Assembly (NCBI GenBank): GCA_022567875.1
Contig: JADFGB010000093.1
Span: 1 to 5,689, forward strand
DNA length: 5,689 nt
From: Bacteroidota bacterium
Lineage (GTDB): Bacteria > Bacteroidota > Ignavibacteria > Ignavibacteriales > Ignavibacteriaceae
Direction of reading: 5' to 3'
Below are positions 1 to 5,689 of this stretch, piece after piece. The translations under genes and the position numbers were made by a program. The notes beneath the pieces were generated by a model that saw only the letters and a list, made by a program, of their open reading frames with translations, did not search any database and had not been told where the DNA came from. Every line of letters starts with the position of its first letter. The first letter of the stretch is position 1.

Positions 1-1
1 C

Positions 2-1930
2 AGACTTGTAGTAACATTAATGCAAAGATATCATTACAAGAAAATAATATTAGATGACTCGCTTTCGGTAAATATATTTAACCGTTATATAAAATCGTTA
101 GACTATAACAAAATGATATTCTATAAATCAGACATTAATAATTTTAGCAAACAAAAATATTTAATGGATGATTATATTAAAAAAGGACAACTTCAACCAG
201 CTTATGATATTTTTAAAATATTTTATGATAGATTAAGTAATAGAATCCAATATACGAACACGCTTTTAAATAAAGGATTCAATTTTAATATCGATGAGTA
301 TTACACATTTAAAAGGGATAGTGCTGATTGGCCTGATACTCAAATTGAAAGTAATGAATTATGGAGAAAAAGAGTAAAATTTGATGCACTTAATCTTTTG
401 TTAGCAGGCAAAAAATGGGACGCTACAAAAAAGATTCTTAAAAAAAGATATAATAATTATAAAAAAGTTTTTTATCAGTTTAATACCGAAGATATTTTTC
501 AAAATTATATGAACGCATTTGCATCATCTATTGACCCTCATACTGATTATTTGTCCCCAATAGCATCAGAAAATTTTAATATAGATATGAGCCGTTCTTT
601 GGAAGGAATTGGTGCCAGGTTAATGACGGAAGACGAATATACTAAAGTAGCAAATATTATTGTTGGCGGTCCGGCTTATAAAAGTAAACTATTACATAGG
701 AATGATAAAATTATTGGAGTAGCACAGGGTAAAAACGGAAAGATGGTGGATATAATTGGGTGGAGAATTACAGAAGTTGTTCAATTGATCAGAGGAAAGA
801 AGGGGACGATTGTTCGATTACAAATTATTCCAGCTTCAAATGATGTTTCAGTGGAATCAATAGAAATTGAAATTGTTAGAGCTAAAATTAAGCTTAACGA
901 TATTTCGGTAAAAGAAAATATTTTAGATATTATTAACAAAAAATTGAGCTACAAAATTGGCGTATTATCCATTCCGGCTTTTTATATTGATTTTGAAGCT
1001 GCCAGAAGAGGTGATCCAAATTATAAAAGTACAACAAGAGACGTAAGAACATTACTTAAAAAATTATTAAAAGAAAAAGTTGACGGACTAATTATCGATT
1101 TACGTAATAATGGAGGCGGTTCGTTACAGGAATCTATTTCTCTTACCGGATTATTTATTAAAAAAGGTCCTGTTGTTCAAGTAAAAAATTCTAACGGTTC
1201 TATTGATATTAGCAGAGATCCTGATCATAATATTGTCTATACCGGACCATTGGTAGTATTGATCAATAGATTTAGTGCCTCAGCATCCGAAATATTTTCC
1301 GGAGCTATTCAAGATTATGGAAGAGGTATTGTAATTGGAGAAACAACTTACGGTAAAGGAACTGTACAAAATATGATAGACCTTAACAAGTTAATGCCTA
1401 ACTCCAATATAAAACTCGGACAAGTTAAATTAACAATAGCTAAATTTTATAGAATAACCGGGGAAAGCACTCAGAATTTAGGTGTTACTCCTGACATACA
1501 ATTCCCTACCGCATTTGATCCACAAAAAATAGGCGAAAGTGCTGAATTTGCTGCACTTCCTTGGGATAAGATAGACCCCGTAGAATATAAACCTTACGGA
1601 AATATTAAGCCTTACCTTAAAACATTAAGAGATCTACATTTAGAAAGAATCAAGAAAGATTTTGAATTTCAAAATTTAATTGCAGATATAAATGAATACA
1701 AAAAGAACAGAAAAAAAATAAAGATATCATTAAATAAAATTATAAGAGAAGATGAAAAGAAAAATAGGGAAGAAGAAAAATTTAAAAAAGAAAACGAAAG
1801 AAGAAAAATATCCGGACTTAAACTTGTAAAAAATGATGAGAAGCCATCACCAAATAATAAAAAAGTTGATGCTGAATTAAATGAATCCGCGCACATTCTT
1901 GCTGATTATATTTATCTGACAATCGGTTAG
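2..1930 (+). CDS. prc: Tail-specific protease Prc (C-terminal processing peptidase, MEROPS S41A), 5' end cut by window edge
   Basis: Periplasmic serine protease of the Prc/Tsp family, which degrades or trims envelope proteins from their C termini. The frame is open from the left edge, and residues before the first ATG (position 20) already align with the E. coli Prc N-terminal domain (Q-R-Y-H-Y-K-K against T-R-S-H-Y-R-Q). That ATG is therefore internal; the signal peptide and roughly 50 residues lie outside the window. Numbering from the ATG at 20: helical N-terminal domain about 1-190 (D-P-H-T-D-Y-L-S-P motif); PDZ domain about 193-280 (SLEGIGA, GGPAYKSKL, IGWR); protease core about 300-500 with DLRNNGGG at 360-367, catalytic Ser421 in RFSASASEIF and Lys446 in YGKGTVQ, 25 residues apart as in E. 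coli Prc. A Lys/Glu-rich C-terminal domain (DUF3340 type) runs to a TAG stop. All core residues are intact. The gene converges on the dehydrogenase gene and probably has no functional link to it. Confidence 0.95.
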   Translation, partial: RLVVTLMQRYHYKKIILDDSLSVNIFNRYIKSLDYNKMIFYKSDINNFSKQKYLMDDYIKKGQLQPAYDIFKIFYDRLSNRIQYTNTLLNKGFNFNIDEYYTFKRDSADWPDTQIESNELWRKRVKFDALNLLLAGKKWDATKKILKKRYNNYKKVFYQFNTEDIFQNYMNAFASSIDPHTDYLSPIASENFNIDMSRSLEGIGARLMTEDEYTKVANIIVGGPAYKSKLLHRNDKIIGVAQGKNGKMVDIIGWRITEVVQLIRGKKGTIVRLQIIPASNDVSVESIEIEIVRAKIKLNDISVKENILDIINKKLSYKIGVLSIPAFYIDFEAARRGDPNYKSTTRDVRTLLKKLLKEKVDGLIIDLRNNGGGSLQESISLTGLFIKKGPVVQVKNSNGSIDISRDPDHNIVYTGPLVVLINRFSASASEIFSGAIQDYGRGIVIGETTYGKGTVQNMIDLNKLMPNSNIKLGQVKLTIAKFYRITGESTQNLGVTPDIQFPTAFDPQKIGESAEFAALPWDKIDPVEYKPYGNIKPYLKTLRDLHLERIKKDFEFQNLIADINEYKKNRKKIKISLNKIIREDEKKNREEEKFKKENERRKISGLKLVKNDEKPSPNNKKVDAELNESAHILADYIYLTIG

Positions 1931-1990
1931 AATAAATATAATGAAGAGAAGTTTATCTAATCTGTCTTTTGAATATTAAAGTATTATAAA
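1931..1990. other. Convergent intergenic gap between prc and the ALDH7 gene
   Basis: Sixty AT-rich bases separate the two convergent stop codons. I see no GC-rich hairpin followed by a T-run on either strand; AATATT/AGTATT near 1973-1986 is too weak and imperfect to call. Termination of both transcripts here is either factor-dependent or not recognisable by eye. Confidence 0.6.
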
Positions 1991-3523
1991 TTATATCTCA
2001 AACTTAATTCCTTGTGCCAAAGGCATTTCTGAGCCATAATTTATTGTATTCGTCTGTCGTCTCATATAAGCTTTCCAAGCATCAGAACCAGATTCTCTTC
2101 CACCGCCTGTTTCCTTTTCACCACCAAAAGCACCGCCAATCTCTGCACCCGATGTACCTATGTTTACATTTGCAATTCCGCAATCAGAGCCGGAATAAGA
2201 TAAAAATCTTTCCGTTTCCTGTAAACTATCGCTGAATATTGAAGAAGATAATCCTTGAACTACACCGTTATGTAATTCAATTGCATCTTCTACTGTACCT
2301 GAATATTTTATTAAATATAAAATAGGTGCAAAAGTTTCTTCCTGTACAATCTTGTATCCGTTTTCGGCTTCAACAATTGCAGGCATTACGTAGGTGCCGG
2401 ATTCATATCCCTCGCCTTCCAATATTTCACCGCCATAAATTATTTTACCGCCTTCTTCTTTCACTTTTTTCAATGCTGATGTAAACATTTCAACAGCACT
2501 TTTGTCAATTAATGGTCCAACATGATTTGTCTCATCTAAGGGATCACCTATTTTCATACTACCATAAGCTTTAATTAAAGAGGTTTTAATCTTATCATAA
2601 ATTGAATCGTGAATTATTAGTCTTCGTGTTGAAGTACATCTTTGCCCGCAAGTACCGACTGCCCCAAAAACAATTGCCGGTATTGCCATTTCTAAATTTG
2701 CATTTGGTGTAATTATAATTCCGTTGTTTCCGCCTAATTCTAAGATTACTTTTCCGAACCTTTTTGCAATAACTTCATTTGCATGCCTGCCAACATTTGT
2801 TGAACCTGTAATCGATATTAGCATTACTCTTTTATCGTTTAACATTTTCTCCCCTATAATTGAACCTCGACCTATGATTAAAGAAAATATCCCTTCCGGT
2901 AATTTATTTTCTTCAAGTACATCTGCAACTATTTTTTGACAGGCAATAGCCGTTAAGGGAACTTTAGAAGAAGGTTTCCACAGAACTACATCACCGCAAA
3001 CTGCTGCTATCATTGCGTTCCACGCCCAAACAGCAACCGGAAAGTTAAATGCAGATACAACTCCAACAATGCCCAACGGATGATATTGATCGAACATTCT
3101 ATGGTTAGGTCTTTCTGTAGCAATAGTAAATCCATATAACTGACGTGATTGTCCTACAGCAAAATCACAAATGTCAATCATTTCCTGTACTTCACCCAAT
3201 CCTTCCTGAAGTGATTTTCCCATTTCGTAAGAGACTAAAGTGCCAAGTTCATTTTTATATTCTCTTAATTTCAAACCGATTTGTCTTACAATTTCGCCCC
3301 TTTTGGGTGCAGGTATTTTTCTCCATTGCTTAAATGCAACTTGTGCTTTTTCTATTACTTTTTCGTAATCAGTTTCAGAACATTGAAAAACTGTAGCTAT
3401 ATGTTTTCCGTCAACAGGTGAAGAAATTTTTAGCTCTCCGCTGTCTTTAGTTTTATTCCATTTTTGCCCTGTACTTGATCCGAAATTAACTGAATCAATT
3501 CTTAATTTCTTTAAAAATTCCAT
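1991..3523 (-). CDS. amaB: L-piperidine-6-carboxylate / 2-aminoadipate 6-semialdehyde dehydrogenase (ALDH7, antiquitin family)
   Basis: NAD(P)+-dependent cytoplasmic aldehyde dehydrogenase that oxidises 2-aminoadipate 6-semialdehyde, in equilibrium with piperideine-6-carboxylate, to L-2-aminoadipate. Its 510 residues match the usual family length. The order of motifs is that of ALDH7A1/antiquitin: EMGKSLQEGLGEVQE (100-114, including glutamates of the kind that hold the substrate amino group), SAFNFPVAVW with oxyanion Asn160, cofactor-site WKPS (182-185), ITGSTNVG (238-245), general base Glu262 in LELGGNN, catalytic Cys296 in GQRCTSTRR, TFAPILY, and the C-terminal signature SGAEIGGAFGGEKETGGGRESGSDAWK followed by MPLAQGIKF. 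This signature separates ALDH7 from betaine- or succinate-semialdehyde dehydrogenases. An extra cysteine, Cys292, sits four residues before Cys296, where human ALDH7A1 has Ala. The gene lies 30 nt downstream of the Rrf2 gene on the same strand, so the two are probably cotranscribed, and lat, for the preceding step, is divergent. The physiological substrate is inferred from family and context. Confidence 0.93.
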   Translation of the reverse strand: MEFLKKLRIDSVNFGSSTGQKWNKTKDSGELKISSPVDGKHIATVFQCSETDYEKVIEKAQVAFKQWRKIPAPKRGEIVRQIGLKLREYKNELGTLVSYEMGKSLQEGLGEVQEMIDICDFAVGQSRQLYGFTIATERPNHRMFDQYHPLGIVGVVSAFNFPVAVWAWNAMIAAVCGDVVLWKPSSKVPLTAIACQKIVADVLEENKLPEGIFSLIIGRGSIIGEKMLNDKRVMLISITGSTNVGRHANEVIAKRFGKVILELGGNNGIIITPNANLEMAIPAIVFGAVGTCGQRCTSTRRLIIHDSIYDKIKTSLIKAYGSMKIGDPLDETNHVGPLIDKSAVEMFTSALKKVKEEGGKIIYGGEILEGEGYESGTYVMPAIVEAENGYKIVQEETFAPILYLIKYSGTVEDAIELHNGVVQGLSSSIFSDSLQETERFLSYSGSDCGIANVNIGTSGAEIGGAFGGEKETGGGRESGSDAWKAYMRRQTNTINYGSEMPLAQGIKFEI

Positions 3524-3527
3524 TTTT

Positions 3528-3533
3528 TCCTCT
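3528..3533 (-). promoter_or_regulatory. Shine-Dalgarno-like sequence of the ALDH7 gene
   Basis: On the minus strand AGAGGA stands 4 nt before the ATG at 3523, within GTGAGAGGAAAAA. It is the only recognisable ribosome-binding sequence before any of the three visible starts and supports this ATG. It lies in the 30-nt gap after the Rrf2 TAA stop, so the dehydrogenase can be initiated independently on a shared transcript. Confidence 0.55.
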
Positions 3534-3553
3534 CACTTATAATTTATTATTCA

Positions 3554-3976
3554 TTATTTATTGTTTTTAATTGTTTTTAGTATTTCTGTTAGTGTTATTT
3601 TTCTCATCTTATCTTCAATTTCAATCTGAATATTTTCAAATAAATTCAAGAAATAATTATTGATTTCAGAATCATAAAAACTATTATTTTTAGTTTCTGC
3701 AGAAGAATGTAAATCGAATACTTTTCTATCCTCTATTGCACAATATATTTCTTGCAAATGGATTTCATCTGCATTTTTCTTCAAGGAAAATCCTCCAAAA
3801 GCTCCTTTATTGCTTTTAACAATTTTATTCTTACACAATAATGAAAGAAGTTTTCTTAATTTTGATGCATTTATACCGGTTTTTATAGATATTTCAAAAC
3901 TGTTAGAAGGCTTTCCCGTGTTAGCCAAATAACAAAGTGCTTTTACTGAATTTGATAATTTGGTAGATGAAGACAT
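3554..3976 (-). CDS. Rrf2-family transcriptional regulator (YwnA-like, no Fe-S cysteine cluster)
   Basis: Small winged-helix DNA-binding protein of 140 residues, typical for Rrf2. Residues 5-20 form the first helix (TKLSNSVKALCYLAN), 24-50 the helix-turn-helix (SFEIS...NASKLRKLLSLLCKN), 54-65 the wing with the family signature KGAFGGFSL, then IHLQEIYCAIE (72-82) and a long C-terminal dimerisation helix at about 104-126. IscR and NsrR carry three cluster-binding cysteines in the loop at about 88-105; this protein has none there. Its only cysteines are 15, 48 and 79. The loop (KVFDLHSSAETKNN) and the helix after it resemble the YwnA-like subgroup (B. subtilis YwnA), but without the cysteine found there. 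The ATG is preferred because the family alignment starts within a few residues of it; no Shine-Dalgarno is visible. A perfect inverted repeat 11 nt upstream suggests autoregulation. Its position between two consecutive lysine catabolic genes makes it their likely regulator; the ligand is unknown. Confidence 0.9.
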   Translation of the reverse strand: MSSSTKLSNSVKALCYLANTGKPSNSFEISIKTGINASKLRKLLSLLCKNKIVKSNKGAFGGFSLKKNADEIHLQEIYCAIEDRKVFDLHSSAETKNNSFYDSEINNYFLNLFENIQIEIEDKMRKITLTEILKTIKNNK

Positions 3977-3986
3977 AATTTATTCT

Positions 3987-4009
3987 ATTGTTACAGTAAG
4001 TGTAACAAT
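3987..4009. promoter_or_regulatory. Probable operator: 9-5-9 perfect inverted repeat upstream of the Rrf2 gene
   Basis: ATTGTTACA (3987-3995) and its exact reverse complement TGTAACAAT (4001-4009) flank a 5-nt spacer, GTAAG. The repeat begins 11 nt before the Rrf2 ATG and covers the proposed -10 box and transcription start, a position where bound protein would block RNA polymerase. The 23-bp dyad is a plausible length for a homodimeric Rrf2 regulator. The dyad is seen directly; binding by this Rrf2 protein is inferred. Confidence 0.65.
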
Positions 4010-4027
4010 TAAAAATATAAATAACAA
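3999..4027 (-). promoter_or_regulatory. Candidate promoter of the Rrf2-ALDH7 operon
   Basis: Read on the minus strand, TTGTTA (4022-4027) and TACACT (3999-4004) are separated by exactly 17 nt, each matching the sigma-70 consensus at four of six positions. TTG followed by TAnnnTT also fits, loosely, the Bacteroidota -33/-7 pattern. The start would be near 3992, giving a leader of about 16 nt and placing the -10 box inside the inverted repeat. AT-rich DNA yields such matches readily; the coincidence with the operator is the main support. Confidence 0.4.
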
Positions 4028-4050
4028 GAAGATCATTTTTCAGAATTATG

Positions 4051-4082
4051 AATTTTATTGAAATTGAAATATCAATAAAATT
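4051..4082. repeat. Perfect inverted repeat, 11-nt arms with 10-nt spacer
   Basis: AATTTTATTGA (4051-4061) is the exact reverse complement of TCAATAAAATT (4072-4082). It lies 75-106 nt upstream of the Rrf2 start and behind both proposed promoters, so it is unlikely to be transcribed as a terminator. It could be a distal regulator site or a chance AT-rich dyad. Confidence 0.4.
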
Positions 4083-4089
4083 TTATTAA

Positions 4090-4109
4090 GTTTATTATTA
4101 ATAATAAAC
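4090..4109. repeat. Perfect 20-bp palindrome without spacer
   Basis: GTTTATTATT at 4090-4099 is followed directly by its exact reverse complement AATAATAAAC at 4100-4109. It lies near the middle of the divergent region, upstream of both proposed promoters. It fits a binding site for a dimeric protein serving both directions, but its low complexity raises the chance of coincidence. Confidence 0.45.
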
Positions 4110-4152
4110 CGATTTCAATGATCAATATTCAAAATATACTATCTAAATATTT

Positions 4153-4175
4153 AATAACTTCACACAGAAGTTATT
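4153..4175. promoter_or_regulatory. 9-5-9 perfect inverted repeat next to the proposed lat promoter
   Basis: AATAACTTC (4153-4161) and GAAGTTATT (4167-4175) flank ACACA. The arm and spacer lengths are the same as in the dyad before the Rrf2 gene, but the half-site sequence differs. It ends at the proposed lat -35 box, a position suited to an activator or an occluding repressor. It could also fold as a hairpin, but it has no run of T long enough for a terminator. Confidence 0.45.
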
Positions 4176-4202
4176 TTGTATCAAAATTTGAGAATCTATT
4201 TT
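4174..4202 (+). promoter_or_regulatory. Tentative lat promoter
   Basis: TTTTGT (4174-4179) and TATTTT (4197-4202) are 17 nt apart. The same stretch gives TTG (4176-4178), 18 nt, then TATTTTAA, an imperfect match to the Bacteroidota TAnnTTTG box. It would give a leader of about 70 nt. The region is so AT-rich that other choices are possible; this one is favoured because it abuts the dyad at 4153-4175. Confidence 0.25.
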
Positions 4203-4281
4203 AATCACTTTCTTCTCCCCTATTCTTTTCAAATAAACTTTTTTATTCACACTAAACAATTTTTGAATATGGACTATATTT

Positions 4282-5643
4282 ATGGAAAATAATAAAATAA
4301 CACATCAACCAATTAATGATTATAAAAAATACAATGTTAGCCCTGAAGATGTACACTCGGTTATAGGCAAACATATGCTCGCCGATGGATTTGATATAGT
4401 ATTAGATCTAAAAAAAAGTAAAGGCGTTAGATTAATAGATGCAAAAACAGGTGACGAATATTTAGACTTATTTACTTTTTTTGCTTCTAATGCTTTAGGG
4501 TTAAATCATCCAAAAATTAATAACATAGATTTCCACGAAGAATTAGTAACCTCAGCTGTAAACAAACCTTCTAACTCTGACATTTACACTCAGCAAATGG
4601 CAAGTTTTGTAAATACTTTTGCTCATATTGCAAAACCGGATTATATGAAGCATTTGTTTTTTATTTCAGGTGGTGGATTAGCTGTTGAAAACGGCTTAAA
4701 GATTGCATTCGACTGGAAAGTACAGAAGAATTTTGAAAAAGGTATTAAAGAAGAAAAAGGATTTCAGGTCATACATTTTAAGGAAGCTTTTCACGGCAGA
4801 ACAGGGTACACAATGTCACTGACAAACACTGATCCGACCAAAGTGAAATACTATCCTAAATTTGATTGGCCAAGAATAACAAATCCAAAGGCTATTTTCC
4901 CTATTGAGAATAATTTAGAACAAATTATTGCATCAGAGAATAAAGCAATTACAGAAATAAATGAAGCAATAAAAAATAATCCCGATGATATTGCAGTAAT
5001 AATTATTGAACCTATTCAAGGAGAAGGCGGTGATAATTTATTCAGAAAAGAATTTTTCTTAAAGCTGCGCGATATTGCGGATGAAAACGAAATTATGCTT
5101 ATGTTCGACGAAGTACAGACCGGTTTTGGTCTAACCGGAAAATTCTGGGCATCAGATTATTACGTACAGCCTGACATAATTTCTTTCGGTAAGAAAGCAC
5201 AGGTTTGCGGAATTATGGTTTCGGAAAGAGTGGATGAAATTGAAAATAATTGTTTTAATGTTTCGAGTAGAATAAATTCTACTTGGGGTGGTAATCTAAC
5301 AGATATGGTTAGATCGAAGAGAATTCTTGAAATTATTGAAGAGGAAAATCTTGTAGAAAATGCCAGATTGCAGGGGGATTATCTTTTAGAAAATCTGCAC
5401 AAAATTCAGGAAGATTTTCCAAGTTTAATTTCAAATGCACGTGGACTTGGACTTATGTGCTCCTTCGATTTACCTGACGGTGATACTCGTAACAAATTTA
5501 CAAAAGAAAGTCTTAAAGAAAAATTACTCATACTCGGCTGTGGAGAAAAATCAATCAGATTCAGACCTCCGCTAAACATTACAAAAGAAGAATTAGACGA
5601 AGGATTTACAAAGATAAAATTGATATTAAAATCTTTTTTGTAA
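4282..5643 (+). CDS. lat: L-lysine 6-aminotransferase (lysine epsilon-aminotransferase, class III PLP enzyme)
   Basis: Cytoplasmic PLP enzyme transferring the epsilon-amino group of L-lysine to 2-oxoglutarate, giving 2-aminoadipate 6-semialdehyde and glutamate (EC 2.6.1.36). The 453 residues match the family length. Seen in order: FTFFASNALGLNHP near the N terminus, FISGGGLAVENGLKIAFDWK, the cofactor-stacking segment FKEAFHGRTGYTMSLTNTDP, IIEPIQGEGGD (Glu248 aligns with the Glu243 gating residue of the M. tuberculosis enzyme), PLP-nitrogen-binding Asp276 in FDEVQTGFG, Schiff-base Lys304 in SFGKKAQVCG, STWGGNLTDMVR, and RFRPPL with Arg426/Arg428 for carboxylate binding. GKKAQVCG and STWGGNL separate lysine 6-aminotransferases from ornithine and GABA aminotransferases. 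An in-frame TGA at 4264-4266 and no other in-frame ATG before 4282 fix the start. No Shine-Dalgarno is visible. Lat makes the substrate of the divergently encoded ALDH7 enzyme, and a terminator follows at once, so lat is probably monocistronic. Confidence 0.95.
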   Translation: MENNKITHQPINDYKKYNVSPEDVHSVIGKHMLADGFDIVLDLKKSKGVRLIDAKTGDEYLDLFTFFASNALGLNHPKINNIDFHEELVTSAVNKPSNSDIYTQQMASFVNTFAHIAKPDYMKHLFFISGGGLAVENGLKIAFDWKVQKNFEKGIKEEKGFQVIHFKEAFHGRTGYTMSLTNTDPTKVKYYPKFDWPRITNPKAIFPIENNLEQIIASENKAITEINEAIKNNPDDIAVIIIEPIQGEGGDNLFRKEFFLKLRDIADENEIMLMFDEVQTGFGLTGKFWASDYYVQPDIISFGKKAQVCGIMVSERVDEIENNCFNVSSRINSTWGGNLTDMVRSKRILEIIEEENLVENARLQGDYLLENLHKIQEDFPSLISNARGLGLMCSFDLPDGDTRNKFTKESLKEKLLILGCGEKSIRFRPPLNITKEELDEGFTKIKLILKSFL

Positions 5644-5644
5644 A

Positions 5645-5689
5645 GCGATTCGTCTGCTTTGGCGGTAGACGAGCGAAATCGTTTTTTTT
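5645..5689 (+). terminator. Intrinsic terminator of lat, with a bulged GC-rich stem
   Basis: One base after the lat TAA begins a hairpin: TCGTCTGC (5650-5657) pairs with GTAGACGA (5665-5672), with one G-T pair, around a short loop. A lower stem, CGAT (5646-5649) with ATCG (5678-5681), closes it across a 5-nt bulge, GCGAA. Eight T residues run to the window edge. The stem is far richer in GC than its surroundings. Confidence 0.75.

Larger units (their letters stand above)
3977..4281. other. Divergent control region between the Rrf2-ALDH7 operon and lat
   Basis: These 305 very AT-rich nucleotides contain no credible gene. They hold four perfect inverted repeats, at 3987-4009, 4051-4082, 4090-4109 and 4153-4175, and candidate promoters facing both ways. 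The octamer ATTGAAAT occurs at 4057-4064 and 4063-4070, with its reverse complement at 4112-4119. The last 80 nt before lat are pyrimidine-rich (about 4201-4235) and would be a leader of roughly 70 nt if the proposed lat promoter is right. Confidence 0.7.

Noticed and set aside
1669..1896. Minus-strand frame of 75 residues rich in Phe and Ser within the 3' end of prc
   Set aside because: It is the antisense shadow of the Lys/Glu-rich C-terminal domain of Prc; low complexity and no independent signals.
20..1930. Treating ATG at 20 as the true start of the Prc protein
   Set aside because: The frame is open to the window edge and the codons before this ATG still align with the Prc N-terminal domain; no signal peptide follows the ATG.
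1941..1979. Twelve-residue ORF between prc and the ALDH7 gene
   Set aside because: Too short, no ribosome-binding sequence, and fully explained as AT-rich spacer.
2014..3333. Three plus-strand open frames (2014-2235, 2724-2939, 3145-3333) opposite the ALDH7 gene
   Set aside because: They overlap a well-conserved coding sequence in antisense and have no recognisable domains.
4153..4175. Reading this hairpin as a transcription terminator or riboswitch
   Set aside because: The stem is AT-rich and is followed only by TTTTG; no conserved lysine-riboswitch core or other recognisable aptamer is present in the short lat leader.
4269..4292. Seven-codon upstream ORF (MDYIYGK) overlapping the lat start, a possible attenuation peptide
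   Set aside because: It contains a single lysine, has no ribosome-binding sequence, and such short ORFs are common by chance. No paired anti-terminator structures were found with it.

Overview
The window is AT-rich with compact gene spacing. Two of the three visible start codons have no clear Shine-Dalgarno sequence, and the Prc-type protease, lysine 6-aminotransferase and ALDH7 proteins all look like those of the Bacteroidota/Ignavibacteria lineage. That lineage assignment is an inference from protein resemblance and base composition. No rRNA, tRNA, CRISPR, insertion sequence or phage gene is visible.

Layout, left to right. (1) Positions 2-1930, + strand: the 3' nine-tenths or so of a tail-specific periplasmic protease gene (prc), cut by the left edge. 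(2) Positions 1931-1990: a short convergent gap with no convincing terminator. (3) Positions 1991-3523, - strand: an ALDH7/antiquitin-family dehydrogenase (L-piperidine-6-carboxylate / alpha-aminoadipate semialdehyde dehydrogenase). (4) Positions 3554-3976, - strand: a small Rrf2-family regulator 30 nt upstream of the dehydrogenase and almost certainly in the same operon. (5) Positions 3977-4281: a 305-nt divergent control region with four perfect inverted repeats. (6) Positions 4282-5643, + strand: L-lysine 6-aminotransferase (lat). (7) Positions 5645-5689: an intrinsic terminator directly after lat, running to the right edge.

The central unit is a divergent lysine catabolic module. Lat moves the epsilon-amino group of L-lysine to 2-oxoglutarate. 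The product, 2-aminoadipate 6-semialdehyde, cyclises spontaneously to piperideine-6-carboxylate, and the ALDH7 enzyme oxidises it to L-2-aminoadipate. The two consecutive enzymes are encoded on opposite strands with an Rrf2 regulator between them. A 9-5-9 inverted repeat sits across the predicted -10 box and transcription start of the regulator-dehydrogenase operon, as expected for an autorepressor. A second repeat of the same geometry but different sequence abuts the predicted lat promoter. The Rrf2 protein lacks the cysteine cluster of the Fe-S members (IscR, NsrR) and resembles the YwnA-like subgroup, so it may sense a metabolite or an electrophile such as the semialdehyde. That regulatory link is the least familiar part of the window. 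The prc gene is probably an unrelated housekeeping neighbour.
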